Of a stretch of DNA of 22,247 nt, positions 8,920-17,072 are shown one piece after another. The notes beneath the pieces are model-generated. The model was not told the origin of the DNA. It was given only the letters and a program-made list of their open reading frames with translations, and ran no database searches. Origin of the DNA: Psychrobacter sp. Lineage in GTDB: Bacteria; Pseudomonadota; Gammaproteobacteria; Pseudomonadales; Moraxellaceae. Positions within the stretch are counted from its first letter, which is position 1. The number at the start of each line of letters is the position of its first letter. The position numbers and the translations under genes are program-made. Location: contig JARIEH010000318.1 in the NCBI GenBank assembly GCA_029256865.1, positions 1 through 22,247 of the forward strand, written 5' to 3'.

Positions 8920-10224
8920 TTAGAATTTTGTTTCCGCTAGTGGAATATCAGCCCAGCTGTCTGCTTCCATAAACTCTGCGTAGCGCTTAAAGAATAGGCG
9001 TTGGTTGGCATCATTGAGCTGACCCTTAGTCACCGTACCTGGCAGATCAATAGGCACAGCTTGTCCTTTTGTTGGATCCATTCCGTAGAATAGCTTCTGA
9101 TTACGAGTCACGTATCCTGAGTTACCAAGAGTGGCATGTTCCCAGTTTTCACCGTCATCCATCTCCAAAATGCCACTTGGAGAAAAAGTACGCATGGCAC
9201 CCAAACGCCACTTATCTTTGATCTCATCTGATGCTTCGCTAGGAACCAAGGTCCAACTGTGTAGCTCAGTTTCTGTCGGTCCTTTTGGTAAAAAAGTTCT
9301 AAAGGTTAAGTACCCTGGTAAAAATGCAAAGTTAGGGAAAACCAAACCCGATGCCACAGAACCGAGCATTTTTCCACGTGCTTCACCTAAGCGCTTGCTA
9401 ATCTCTTCTTCGCGAGCTCGCAGATACCTGATAATGTCTTTATCACCCATGGTCGCCGCATTACCAAAGTTATTGGCTAATGAGAACTCCCATCCATGAC
9501 CATTAACACTGGCTTGATAAGAGTTTTCATTACTAACGATAATGCCGCCTGCTTCTTTTAGCGTGGCTTCTGCAGCACCGAGGTGGGTCCACAATGCATG
9601 ATAAATATCACCGACGAAGTTATCAGCAGGATACTTCCAGTTGCACTTCAATAGTGAGCGTGTGGTACCTGGTAGAAACTCAGTACCTTTATCATCTACA
9701 TCCAAAATTGCATCCAAATACCAACGGAAATCGCCAAGATACTCCCCTAAAGAAGGCGCTTCTTCATCAAAGGTGGCAAACACTAAGCCTTTATAGGTTT
9801 CTACTCGCGCTCTATGTAAGCCCCAATCTTCTTTTTTAAAGCCTTCTGTTTGATCATATAACTCATTAGCAGGCATACCATTGAGCGCGCCATCCAAACC
9901 AAATGCCCAACCATGATAGTTACAAACAAATGAGCGGATCTTGCCTTCGCCTGCAAAACAAACTTTATTGCCACGATGTGGACAAGCGTTGAGCATGACG
10001 TTGATGCTTTTATCTTTCGCTCTCGCGACAATAACTGCATCTTCACCAATGTAGGTAGTGATAAAATCACCAAAGGACTTGACCTGTGACTCGTGGGCGA
10101 CAAAATGCCAACAGCGTGCAAAAATCTGCTTTAACTCTTGTTGATAGATAGCATCATCCCAAAAAATACGTCTGTCTATTAATCCGTTTTCGTGATCAAC
10201 CAGTGACCGTATATTCATTGACAT
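8920..10224 (-). CDS. Ring-hydroxylating dioxygenase, alpha subunit
   Basis: The catalytic subunit of a Rieske non-haem iron oxygenase, 434 residues, which adds O2 to an aromatic ring to give a cis-dihydrodiol. The Rieske [2Fe-2S] ligands are C81 and H83 (CPHRG) and C101 and H104 (CNYHGW). The mononuclear iron ligands are H209 and H214 in DNFVGDIYHALWTH, preceded by the bridging D206, plus the aspartate in EMDDGENWE (356 or 357). All catalytic residues are present. The general pattern (SQVKSFGDFITTYIGEDAVIV) is that of the BphA/HcaE/NidA class, but it has CPHRG where BphA and HcaE have CRHR, so I do not assign hcaE. GGAG lies eight bases before the ATG. It follows the ligase gene by 37 bp. 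Its ferredoxin and reductase are encoded about 7 kb upstream in the same block. Confidence 0.93.
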   Translation of the reverse strand: MSMNIRSLVDHENGLIDRRIFWDDAIYQQELKQIFARCWHFVAHESQVKSFGDFITTYIGEDAVIVARAKDKSINVMLNACPHRGNKVCFAGEGKIRSFVCNYHGWAFGLDGALNGMPANELYDQTEGFKKEDWGLHRARVETYKGLVFATFDEEAPSLGEYLGDFRWYLDAILDVDDKGTEFLPGTTRSLLKCNWKYPADNFVGDIYHALWTHLGAAEATLKEAGGIIVSNENSYQASVNGHGWEFSLANNFGNAATMGDKDIIRYLRAREEEISKRLGEARGKMLGSVASGLVFPNFAFLPGYLTFRTFLPKGPTETELHSWTLVPSEASDEIKDKWRLGAMRTFSPSGILEMDDGENWEHATLGNSGYVTRNQKLFYGMDPTKGQAVPIDLPGTVTKGQLNDANQRLFFKRYAEFMEADSWADIPLAETKF

Positions 10225-10261
10225 CGTTATTTCTCCATAATAAAAAGTGGACTGTTTTAGG

Positions 10262-12112
10262 TTAAAAAGAATGAAAGTGAATGCCAGTCTTTCTTTCTTT
10301 GGCGTACATTTGCTCTACTAATTCTGACCAGTTAGCTAATAAAGCTCGTTGATTAAGATACCCTTTGTCAGTGATTTCGTTTTTCTCAATAGAAGGCTGT
10401 TCAGGTATGATGGCGAACCGTCCTATTCTTTTACTGTTACTGTAATATATGTCGTTATAATCACTCAATAAGTTGACGGCTTGCTCAACGATCTCGTTAA
10501 CACTTTGCAGATGCGCCGCATGCTGCTGTGTTTTATCGAGATTGTATAATTTGGCCAAGCGCTCAATATTGGGCACAATCAATAAGCCAATTTCAGACTG
10601 ATTGTGTCCAGTTATAACCGCATCTAAAAAGTAAGGTTTTAGCGCTGTTACTACCGCTACTCTAATGGCATTCACATTAACCCAAGTGCCAGAGAGCAAC
10701 TTAAAGTTCTCAGAAGTCCTACCATCGAACACCAGTCCTTCTGATGGATTATCTGGATTGATCAGTCTACCCGCGTCTCCCATCGAGTAGAATCCATCTT
10801 CATCAAAGGCTTCAGCAGTGGCTTTTTCATTGCGCCAATAACCTGGCGTGACATTAGGGCCACGGACAGCAAGCGCCTGTTTATCTTGTACAGGAGTCAG
10901 CTTAATCTCAGTGCCAGGCATAGGAACACCGATATTGGTCGATAAATCAGATTCAAAATTCAGACAAGTTGCAAAAGGGGCAGTTTCTGTAGAACCCCAA
11001 CCTGCCAACAGTTTTGGACTGCTGCCTATAAGCTCCATAGACAGCTCGGATAGCCTATTTCTAGTTTTTTCAGGTAACGCGGCGGCAGCGATAAAAATAA
11101 CTTTTGCCGAAGAGAAAAATATGCGTGCTTGACGATGATTGTCTTCAAACTCTGCTAACAGTGCTTCGATACCAGCGGGAACATTAAAGTGGATGTTAGG
11201 TTCAATCATACATAAATTTTCAATGGTGCGACCAATATGTCCAGCTACTGGTTTACCATCGTCAATCGTTATAGTTCCCCCATTAAATAGGGCGATATTG
11301 ACGCAGACATTACCGCCAAAAGTATGACTCCAAGGCAACCAGCTCACTAAACTAGGGGTCATTTCTTTTAGAAAGGGCCACATCTTATAAAGTGCGACTT
11401 GATTGCTATACATCATTTTATGAGTATTAATCACGCCTTTTGGGTTGCCTGTAGAGCCTGAGGTCATCATGACTTTAGCAATGGTATCTTGAGTTACTTG
11501 ACTTCTTCTATCTGCGACTTCTGCTTCTGTTATCTGCGACAAGCTACGGACTGCTGGAATCTCATCCATATCTGAGTTAAAAGCAATACAAGGTATATCG
11601 TAATTCGAAAGTACTGATTTCGCCGCATTTTTAAAGATATTGGTATTACTAAAATGAATGGCACCAGGCTTAACTGTCTCAATAATACTGTTAAGACGCT
11701 CAAAGGTATTACCATACAAAGCATAAGCTATAGAAACTGGCGTCACTGGGACACCAAGAGTCATCGCTGCAAAAGCAACTAACGCATGATTAATAGAGTT
11801 TGGCGCAATAATCATCAGCGGTTTTTCAGCGGATATGTCCAAAGATCCTAAATGAGTCGCTGTGCTTTTAACTCTAGAGGCAAATTCTTTATAGGAAATC
11901 TCCGACCACCCATCAGCTGCTCTTTCACGCATAAAAACAGTATTTGGGGAACGCTGAGCCCAATGATCTACACAATCTAACATCGTATATTCATCTAGGT
12001 TAAGCGGCTCTCGGTTACGCAGTATAATGTGTTGCTGAGCATTTATCTCAGCGATGACATCATGACGACCAAGCTCTATTTCTTGATCAGTTTTTAATGC
12101 AAATTCAATCAT
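10262..12112 (-). CDS. Feruloyl-CoA synthase-like acid-CoA ligase
   Basis: An ANL-superfamily ligase of 616 residues that would activate an aromatic (phenylpropenoid) acid to its CoA thioester via an acyl-AMP. It has the ATP motif TSGSTGNPKG (217-226), GWGSTET (371-377), the adenylate-binding FDGR with D463, and a C-terminal lysine K583 in NEITDKGYLNQ. The SENFKLLSGTWVNV segment and the TDKG..NQ ending are typical of the feruloyl-CoA synthase subgroup. Normally such enzymes work with an enoyl-CoA hydratase-lyase and an aldehyde dehydrogenase; none is encoded in this window. The substrate may therefore be cinnamate or a phenylpropionate rather than ferulate. GGAAGGA lies eight bases before the ATG. 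A 189-bp gap with a strong hairpin separates it from the upstream gene, so its expression may be set separately. Confidence 0.85.
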   Translation of the reverse strand: MIEFALKTDQEIELGRHDVIAEINAQQHIILRNREPLNLDEYTMLDCVDHWAQRSPNTVFMRERAADGWSEISYKEFASRVKSTATHLGSLDISAEKPLMIIAPNSINHALVAFAAMTLGVPVTPVSIAYALYGNTFERLNSIIETVKPGAIHFSNTNIFKNAAKSVLSNYDIPCIAFNSDMDEIPAVRSLSQITEAEVADRRSQVTQDTIAKVMMTSGSTGNPKGVINTHKMMYSNQVALYKMWPFLKEMTPSLVSWLPWSHTFGGNVCVNIALFNGGTITIDDGKPVAGHIGRTIENLCMIEPNIHFNVPAGIEALLAEFEDNHRQARIFFSSAKVIFIAAAALPEKTRNRLSELSMELIGSSPKLLAGWGSTETAPFATCLNFESDLSTNIGVPMPGTEIKLTPVQDKQALAVRGPNVTPGYWRNEKATAEAFDEDGFYSMGDAGRLINPDNPSEGLVFDGRTSENFKLLSGTWVNVNAIRVAVVTALKPYFLDAVITGHNQSEIGLLIVPNIERLAKLYNLDKTQQHAAHLQSVNEIVEQAVNLLSDYNDIYYSNSKRIGRFAIIPEQPSIEKNEITDKGYLNQRALLANWSELVEQMYAKERKTGIHFHSF

Positions 12113-12152
12113 TTTTGATCATCCTTCCGTGGTCTAGATCAGCTTATATTTG

Positions 12153-12166
12153 ATGCTACATAGCAT
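12153..12166. repeat. Short palindrome in the ligase leader
   Basis: ATGCTA, CA, TAGCAT: perfect 6-bp arms with a 2-base centre, 40 bases upstream of the feruloyl-CoA synthase-like gene. It could be part of an operator. It is short, so chance is possible. Confidence 0.25.
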
Positions 12167-12186
12167 TTTTTGACTACTAAATTCAA

Positions 12187-12235
12187 ACACAGCAGTGACG
12201 ATTACTGGTATTTAACTCATACTGTCACGCTGTGT
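12187..12235 (-). terminator. Long intra-block hairpin, attenuator or terminator-like
   Basis: ACACAGCAGTGAC (12187-12199) pairs with GTCACGCTGTGT (12224-12235) over 12 bp with one bulged base. Within the 24-base loop GTAT (12208-12211) and ATAC (12219-12222) can pair further. On the minus strand the stem is followed by TTTGAATTT, a poor U-tract. It stands between the lower-pathway genes and the ligase-oxygenase genes, where it could partly terminate transcription or protect or process the mRNA. Confidence 0.5.
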
Positions 12236-12301
12236 CTTCTAGAATTTATTAAAGCTGCTTTTACTAACTTGTTTATGCTGCAATGATAGTTAGAGTAGTA
12301 A

Positions 12302-13270
12302 TTACGATTTAGGCCAAACCGATAGCTTGTGTTCAAGCTCAGGCTTTAAGGTATTAAGTTGAGTCACTAATGAATCAACCACCTCGGCGACGCTCTCAAC
12401 ACATTCAGTCGCACTAACCCCATGCCCTGCGCCCCATGTATCTTTCCAAGCTTTGCTTTCACCATGAATGTCAGAGAAATCTATTTCTGTACTGCCTTTA
12501 GCTGACTTCAAATCAAAGCCTGATTTTTCTAAACTGGCTTTTAGCCAATTCGCCATGACACCCGAGACGACATCTGAGGTCACAATATCTGACATGCTTG
12601 AGTCGACCAGCATATTGCGATAATCATCAGTGACTAAACTCTCAGGACAGCTGATAAAACGCGTACCCATATAAGCAAAGTCGGCACCAAGCGCGAGCAA
12701 AGCAGCAATTGATTTGGCACTTTGTATGGCCCCACCAACGATGATAGGCCCATCATAAAAGCGGCGAACTTCTTCTACAAAAGCAAAAGCAGAATACTTA
12801 CCAGTATGTCCACCCGCTCCAGAACATACCAAGATAAGGCCATCAACGCCTGCTGCGACTGCTTTTTCTGCTTGCTCTGCATTAATCACGTCTGCAAACA
12901 CTTTGCCACCAAACGCATGAACTCTATCCAGCACGCGCTTAGGGCTACCAAGTGCTGTCACGACAAATTTGGGCTTATAGCGCTCAACCAATGCCAACTC
13001 GGCCTCAAAACGGTCATAGCTTCTGTGGACAATCATATTCATCGCCCACATACCTTCATAATCTGTGCCATTAAGCTCAGCCGCTATTTGATCTAACCAC
13101 TCTTCTAATATGTCAATCGTGCGTGCATTAGGTGCAGGGAAACAGCCTATAATTCCTGCTTTAGCTGCAGCAATGGTTATATCAGGACCCGATATAAGAA
13201 ACATTGGAGCAACGATTACTGGCAGTCTCATGCGCTCATACAGTGTAGATACGATCTCTCTATTGGCCAT
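12302..13270 (-). CDS. Nitronate monooxygenase-like FMN enzyme
   Basis: A TIM-barrel flavoprotein of 322 residues from the nitronate monooxygenase/2-nitropropane dioxygenase family, which also includes FabK-like enoyl reductases. Seen are the N-terminal LPVIVAPMF, the family histidine in GAGGHTG (151-157, H155), and the phosphate-binding GGAIQSAK (179-186) and GADFAYMGTRF (195-205). Its gene starts five bases after the mhpE stop, and its ribosome binding site AAGGGG lies inside the end of mhpE, so the two are probably translationally coupled. Family members recur in aromatic and steroid catabolic clusters, often with no proven role. Here it could reduce or oxidise a side-chain double bond, or detoxify a nitronate; both are guesses. 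Confidence 0.82.
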   Translation of the reverse strand: MANREIVSTLYERMRLPVIVAPMFLISGPDITIAAAKAGIIGCFPAPNARTIDILEEWLDQIAAELNGTDYEGMWAMNMIVHRSYDRFEAELALVERYKPKFVVTALGSPKRVLDRVHAFGGKVFADVINAEQAEKAVAAGVDGLILVCSGAGGHTGKYSAFAFVEEVRRFYDGPIIVGGAIQSAKSIAALLALGADFAYMGTRFISCPESLVTDDYRNMLVDSSMSDIVTSDVVSGVMANWLKASLEKSGFDLKSAKGSTEIDFSDIHGESKAWKDTWGAGHGVSATECVESVAEVVDSLVTQLNTLKPELEHKLSVWPKS

Positions 13271-13275
13271 GTCTA

Positions 13276-14295
13276 CTACCCCTTGGCTTTACTGATTAAA
13301 TCTAATGCGACATCAACGATCATATCTTCTTGACCACCGATAAGCTTACGTCTACCGACTTCAACCAATATTTCACGTACATCGATATCATACTGTTCAG
13401 CTGCTTTTTCAGCGTGACGTAAGAAACTAGAATAAACACCAGCATAGCCAAGTGTTAGCGTCTCACGATCAACACGAACTGGCCTGTCTTGTAATGGTCG
13501 AACCAAGTCTTCAGCGGCATCCATCAACTTATAAAGATCACAGCCGTGTTCCCACCCTAAGCGATTGATAGCAGCAATGAACACTTCTAGCGGTGCATTC
13601 CCGGCACCAGCACCCATACCAGTCAAAGAAGCATCGACACGAGTCACACCGTTCTCAACTGCCACAATACTGTTAGCCACGCCTAGACTTAAATTATGAT
13701 GCGCATGAATACCAAGCTCAGTACTATCGTTTAAGGTATCTTTTAGAGCCTTGACGCGATCTGCGATATCATTCATATTCATAGCGCCGCCACTGTCTAC
13801 GACATAAACGCAGCCAGCACCATACGACTCCATGATCTTCGCCTGCTCTGCTAGTTTGGTTGGCGACACCATGTGTGACATCATCAAGAAGCCTATCGTG
13901 TCCATGCCCATCGCTTTCGCTGTTTCGATATGCTGCTTGGAGACGTCCGCTTCGGTACAGTGGGTTGCGACACGTACTGAACGCACACCCAAGTCATAAG
14001 CTCTCTTTAGATCTTTGACCGAGCCAATACCGGGTAATAACAGAGTCGTCAATACCGCTTTATCTAATACGTCAGCAACCGCTTCCAACCACTCCCAATC
14101 GGTATGGGCGCCAAATCCGTAGTTAAAGCTACTGCCACTTAAGCCATCGCCATGCGCAACTTCAATGGCATCAACCCCAGCTTCTTCAAGCGCTTTGGCG
14201 ATATCACGTACATGATCAATACTGTATTGATGACGTATGGCATGCATGCCGTCGCGAAGGGTAACGTCTTGGATGTACAATTTTTTATTAGTCAT
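13276..14295 (-). CDS. mhpE: 4-hydroxy-2-oxovalerate aldolase
   Basis: Splits 4-hydroxy-2-oxopentanoate into pyruvate and acetaldehyde, which is channelled to MhpF in a complex. At 339 residues it is the full family length. A DRE-TIM barrel is shown by TLRDGMH (12-18, with R14, D15 and H18) and the divalent-metal ligands H198 and H200 in GIHAHHN; FMMSHM and VDSGGAMN also match the MhpE/DmpG/BphI family. AGGAG for this gene lies within the last codons of mhpF, and only three bases separate the mhpF stop from this ATG, indicating coupling that suits the known physical complex. The same enzyme family serves biphenyl and phenol pathways, so the gene name rests on the mhpBC context. Confidence 0.93.
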   Translation of the reverse strand: MTNKKLYIQDVTLRDGMHAIRHQYSIDHVRDIAKALEEAGVDAIEVAHGDGLSGSSFNYGFGAHTDWEWLEAVADVLDKAVLTTLLLPGIGSVKDLKRAYDLGVRSVRVATHCTEADVSKQHIETAKAMGMDTIGFLMMSHMVSPTKLAEQAKIMESYGAGCVYVVDSGGAMNMNDIADRVKALKDTLNDSTELGIHAHHNLSLGVANSIVAVENGVTRVDASLTGMGAGAGNAPLEVFIAAINRLGWEHGCDLYKLMDAAEDLVRPLQDRPVRVDRETLTLGYAGVYSSFLRHAEKAAEQYDIDVREILVEVGRRKLIGGQEDMIVDVALDLISKAKG

Positions 14296-14298
14296 GAT

Positions 14299-15240
14299 TT
14301 ATGCTCCTACTTGTGCTTGTCTAGCTACAGCAATTTTTTCAGCGGTTTTGAGCGCTGCTGAGGTCATGATGTCTAAATTGCCCGCATACGAAGGCAGATA
14401 ATGAGCAGCACCCTCTACCTCAAGAAATACTGATGTTTTAAGTCCTGTCAGCGTACCGATATCTGGTATATGCAAAGGGTTCTCATCCGTATAACGCTCA
14501 AACTGTACTTCTTGCTTCAAGCGATAACCTGGGACATAGCTTTGTACCTCTTTCACCATGTCATCAACACTGGCTCTAATATCGTCCTCATTGGCATCTT
14601 CAGAAAAGGTCAGTACCGTGTCACGCATGATCATCGGTGGCTCAGCAGGGTTTAATACGATGATGGCTTTACCTTTTTTAGCGCCACCTACTTGCTCAAT
14701 AGCTTTTGAGGTCGTTTCAGTGAACTCATCAATATTAGCCCTAGTACCAGGTCCTGCAGACTTAGAGGATATTGAGGCGATGATCTCTGCGTAGTGTACT
14801 GGCGCTACACGTGATACAGCATGAACCATCGGAATAGTCGCTTGACCACCACAAGTGACCATATTGACATTAGGCTGATCGATATTGCTCTCACCATTGA
14901 CGGCTGGAACAATAAAAGGACCGATAGCCGCTGGGGTCAAATCAACAATGACTTTGCCTGCCTCTTTACAGACTTTTGAATGAGTGGCGTGCGCAGAGGC
15001 TGAAGTGGCATCAAAGACAATAGATATCTCTGCCCACTCAGGCATAGCAACTAGGCCCTTGATACCTTCATGAGTCGTCCCTACTCCCATGCGTTTGGCG
15101 CGCGCTAACCCATCAGACTCAGGATCAACACCAACCATGGCGACTACCTCAAGCTCTTTTGAGGTCTTTAGTATTTTGATCATCAGGTCAGTGCCGATAT
15201 TGCCTGAACCTATGATCGCGACTTTAGCTTTAGTAGACAT
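14299..15240 (-). CDS. mhpF: Acetaldehyde dehydrogenase (acylating)
   Basis: Converts acetaldehyde and CoA to acetyl-CoA with NAD+, receiving acetaldehyde through a tunnel from MhpE. At 313 residues it is the normal length. The N-terminal Rossmann motif GSGNIGTDL (11-19) and the catalytic cysteine C130 in [16 protein letters not shown] are clear, followed by [19 protein letters not shown], characteristic of the DmpF/MhpF/BphJ family. The ATG at 15240 is preceded by AAGGAAG. It sits 56 bp after mhpD and directly before mhpE, the order D-F-E found in E. coli and related clusters. Confidence 0.94.
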   Translation of the reverse strand: MSTKAKVAIIGSGNIGTDLMIKILKTSKELEVVAMVGVDPESDGLARAKRMGVGTTHEGIKGLVAMPEWAEISIVFDATSASAHATHSKVCKEAGKVIVDLTPAAIGPFIVPAVNGESNIDQPNVNMVTCGGQATIPMVHAVSRVAPVHYAEIIASISSKSAGPGTRANIDEFTETTSKAIEQVGGAKKGKAIIVLNPAEPPMIMRDTVLTFSEDANEDDIRASVDDMVKEVQSYVPGYRLKQEVQFERYTDENPLHIPDIGTLTGLKTSVFLEVEGAAHYLPSYAGNLDIMTSAALKTAEKIAVARQAQVGA

Positions 15241-15296
15241 ATGATTGACTTCCTTTTCAATTGGTTGAATTCCTACTCGAGGTACTATTCGGTTTA

Positions 15297-16082
15297 CTAT
15301 TCAATAAAACTGACTGACACACTATTCAGGCCATCTATGGTGGCGGTAAACTTATCACCTGATTTGACAGCAACCATAGGACCCAAAGCGCCAGATAGCA
15401 CCACATCACCCGCTTTGAGCGGCTGACCATTTTTGATCATCATCTTAGCCAGCCAAAGCGTCGCTAATAATGGATTACCTAGACAAGCTCGTCCTTCACC
15501 TTCAGAGACGACTTCTGCATTATTTGATAACTGCATTTTGCAGTTTTCTAAGTCCAACTGGCTAAGCGGTACGGGAGTGGTTCCCACAATAATGCCGCCA
15601 TAAGAAGCATTATCAGCAATAGTGTCAAATAGACTAATATCCCAATTCGCCACACGGCTATCGACAATCTCTAAAGCGGCAACGGCGTAGTCAACAGCAT
15701 TCATTACATCGATAATCGTTAAATGATCAGCGACCAAATCAGACTTAAGTACGAAGGCAATTTCAGCTTCGATTTTAGGCTGCAAAAACTGACTGGCGGA
15801 TATCTGCGCCCCTGAACAGTAACAAGTATCGGCATAAACCATGCCGTAGTCGGGCTGATCGACACCTAATTGTGCTTGTACTGCGGTCGATGTCAGACCA
15901 ATCTTGCGACCAATGGTGACGCGACCTTGCTCACTCCATCGAATATGGTTCTCTTGTTGAATGTTATAAGCCAAAGAGATGTCATTAGCGTCAGCTTGGT
16001 GACGTAATGGTGCGACGGCTCCTTGTTCATAAGCCTCAAAAAGGGTGGTGGCCAGCTCTGCAGCCTTGCTGTGATCGTTCAT
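15297..16082 (-). CDS. mhpD: 2-hydroxypenta-2,4-dienoate hydratase
   Basis: Adds water to 2-hydroxypenta-2,4-dienoate, giving 4-hydroxy-2-oxopentanoate for MhpE. A 261-residue protein of the hydratase/fumarylacetoacetase-like fold. It shows GRKIGLTS followed by [12 protein letters not shown], the metal-site segment [12 protein letters not shown] (glutamates near 107-109) and ALEIVDSR, then [14 protein letters not shown] and the C-terminal [15 protein letters not shown], all typical of MhpD/XylJ/BphH. Both ring-cleavage routes in this block would deliver its substrate or a close analogue. The gap to the upstream extradiol gene is 36 bp. It starts at the ATG at 16082 (MNDHSK). Confidence 0.93.
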   Translation of the reverse strand: MNDHSKAAELATTLFEAYEQGAVAPLRHQADANDISLAYNIQQENHIRWSEQGRVTIGRKIGLTSTAVQAQLGVDQPDYGMVYADTCYCSGAQISASQFLQPKIEAEIAFVLKSDLVADHLTIIDVMNAVDYAVAALEIVDSRVANWDISLFDTIADNASYGGIIVGTTPVPLSQLDLENCKMQLSNNAEVVSEGEGRACLGNPLLATLWLAKMMIKNGQPLKAGDVVLSGALGPMVAVKSGDKFTATIDGLNSVSVSFIE

Positions 16083-16118
16083 AATTTAAAGCTCTCGTGT
16101 GCGTGAGGTATTAATGGA

Positions 16119-17006
16119 TTATTTACGTGGAGGACGCTGGAACTTATGTCCCCAAGCTGAGTTAGTATGATGAACTTTGACATGCCAACTGTCATCGTTC
16201 ACCTCTATAGCACCCCAGCCAAACTCAACATCAAACCCTGAAGGACTCATAGTATAAAAAGACAACATCTCATCATTAGAGTGTCGGCCTAAGGTAAATG
16301 AAAAGTGTGTGCCTGCTTTTTCTGCTGCATCCATTGCACGGCCAACATCATCGACATTATCGACTTGCAACATGATATGAGCAACTTTTGCGGGAATAGG
16401 TACGGGAGCCAACGCCAAAGAATGGTGGCGTCCATTACAACGCAAAAAGGTAATGCTTAAAGGTTTGCCAGGCACGATCTCCGTATTGATATAGTCCGAT
16501 ACTTTGAACCCTAAAAGCTGAGTGTAAAATGCCTCTTGAGCAGTATGGTCTTTAGTGATTAAGACAATATGACCGAGTCCTTGCTCGCCAGTAATAAAGC
16601 GAAAGCCTTTAGGACTGACAAAAGGTTTATTAGTCAATTGCAGAGGACCAAAAAAGGCTTCACAACGTGTTCCATCTGGATCATTAAATACGATGAGCTC
16701 TTTAACTTGACGGGCTGTGGCCAATTCCTCTGAACCCAATTCAAAATCAACGCCTTGCTCGCTTAAACGATTTTTTAAGCTTTCTAAATCTTGCTTATCA
16801 CTGACTTCCCAACCGACATAATCAAGATTATCGTGGTCAGTATTTTTTAGATGAATCCGCCAAGCATAAGCGTCGACTCGGATTGACATATCACCATTAT
16901 GATCATCAGTGATACTAACACCCAGTATATTTTCGGCATAATCTCGCCACGCTTCTGGATCAGAAATAGAAAATCCAAGATAGCCCAAAGCCTTAATCTC
17001 TGACAT
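16119..17006 (-). CDS. BphC-type extradiol dioxygenase
   Basis: A type I extradiol (vicinal oxygen chelate) dioxygenase of 295 residues that opens a catechol beside its hydroxyls. It has two tandem beta-alpha-beta modules. In the catalytic C-terminal module the Fe(II) ligands are H146 (GLGHIVL), H210 (AHIMLQV) and E261 (FDVEFGWG), with second-sphere H195 (NGRHHSLAL) and H242 (GRHSNDEMLSFY). These are the numbers and settings known for biphenyl-2,3-diol 1,2-dioxygenases. It is unrelated in fold to the MhpB encoded at 3773-4717, so this block carries two types of ring-cleavage enzyme. AAAGGGA precedes the ATG at 17006. It is grouped with the electron-transfer genes and a XylF-like hydrolase. 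The substrate is unknown: a bulky catechol with a 3-substituent is likely by family. Confidence 0.92.
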   Translation of the reverse strand: MSEIKALGYLGFSISDPEAWRDYAENILGVSITDDHNGDMSIRVDAYAWRIHLKNTDHDNLDYVGWEVSDKQDLESLKNRLSEQGVDFELGSEELATARQVKELIVFNDPDGTRCEAFFGPLQLTNKPFVSPKGFRFITGEQGLGHIVLITKDHTAQEAFYTQLLGFKVSDYINTEIVPGKPLSITFLRCNGRHHSLALAPVPIPAKVAHIMLQVDNVDDVGRAMDAAEKAGTHFSFTLGRHSNDEMLSFYTMSPSGFDVEFGWGAIEVNDDSWHVKVHHTNSAWGHKFQRPPRK

Positions 17007-17072
17007 TGTAAAATCCCTTTTGATAGTTACTTCCTAAAAACTTTTTTCCAATAGCCTTTGACGCTCAAATAC

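Noticed and set aside
9801..10121. 106-codon minus-strand frame inside the oxygenase alpha gene
   Set aside because: It is a shifted frame wholly within a well-supported Rieske alpha subunit gene and has no recognisable motif.
12722..13096. 124-codon plus-strand frame opposite the nitronate monooxygenase-like gene
   Set aside because: Antisense shadow; the minus-strand gene has complete FMN-binding motifs.
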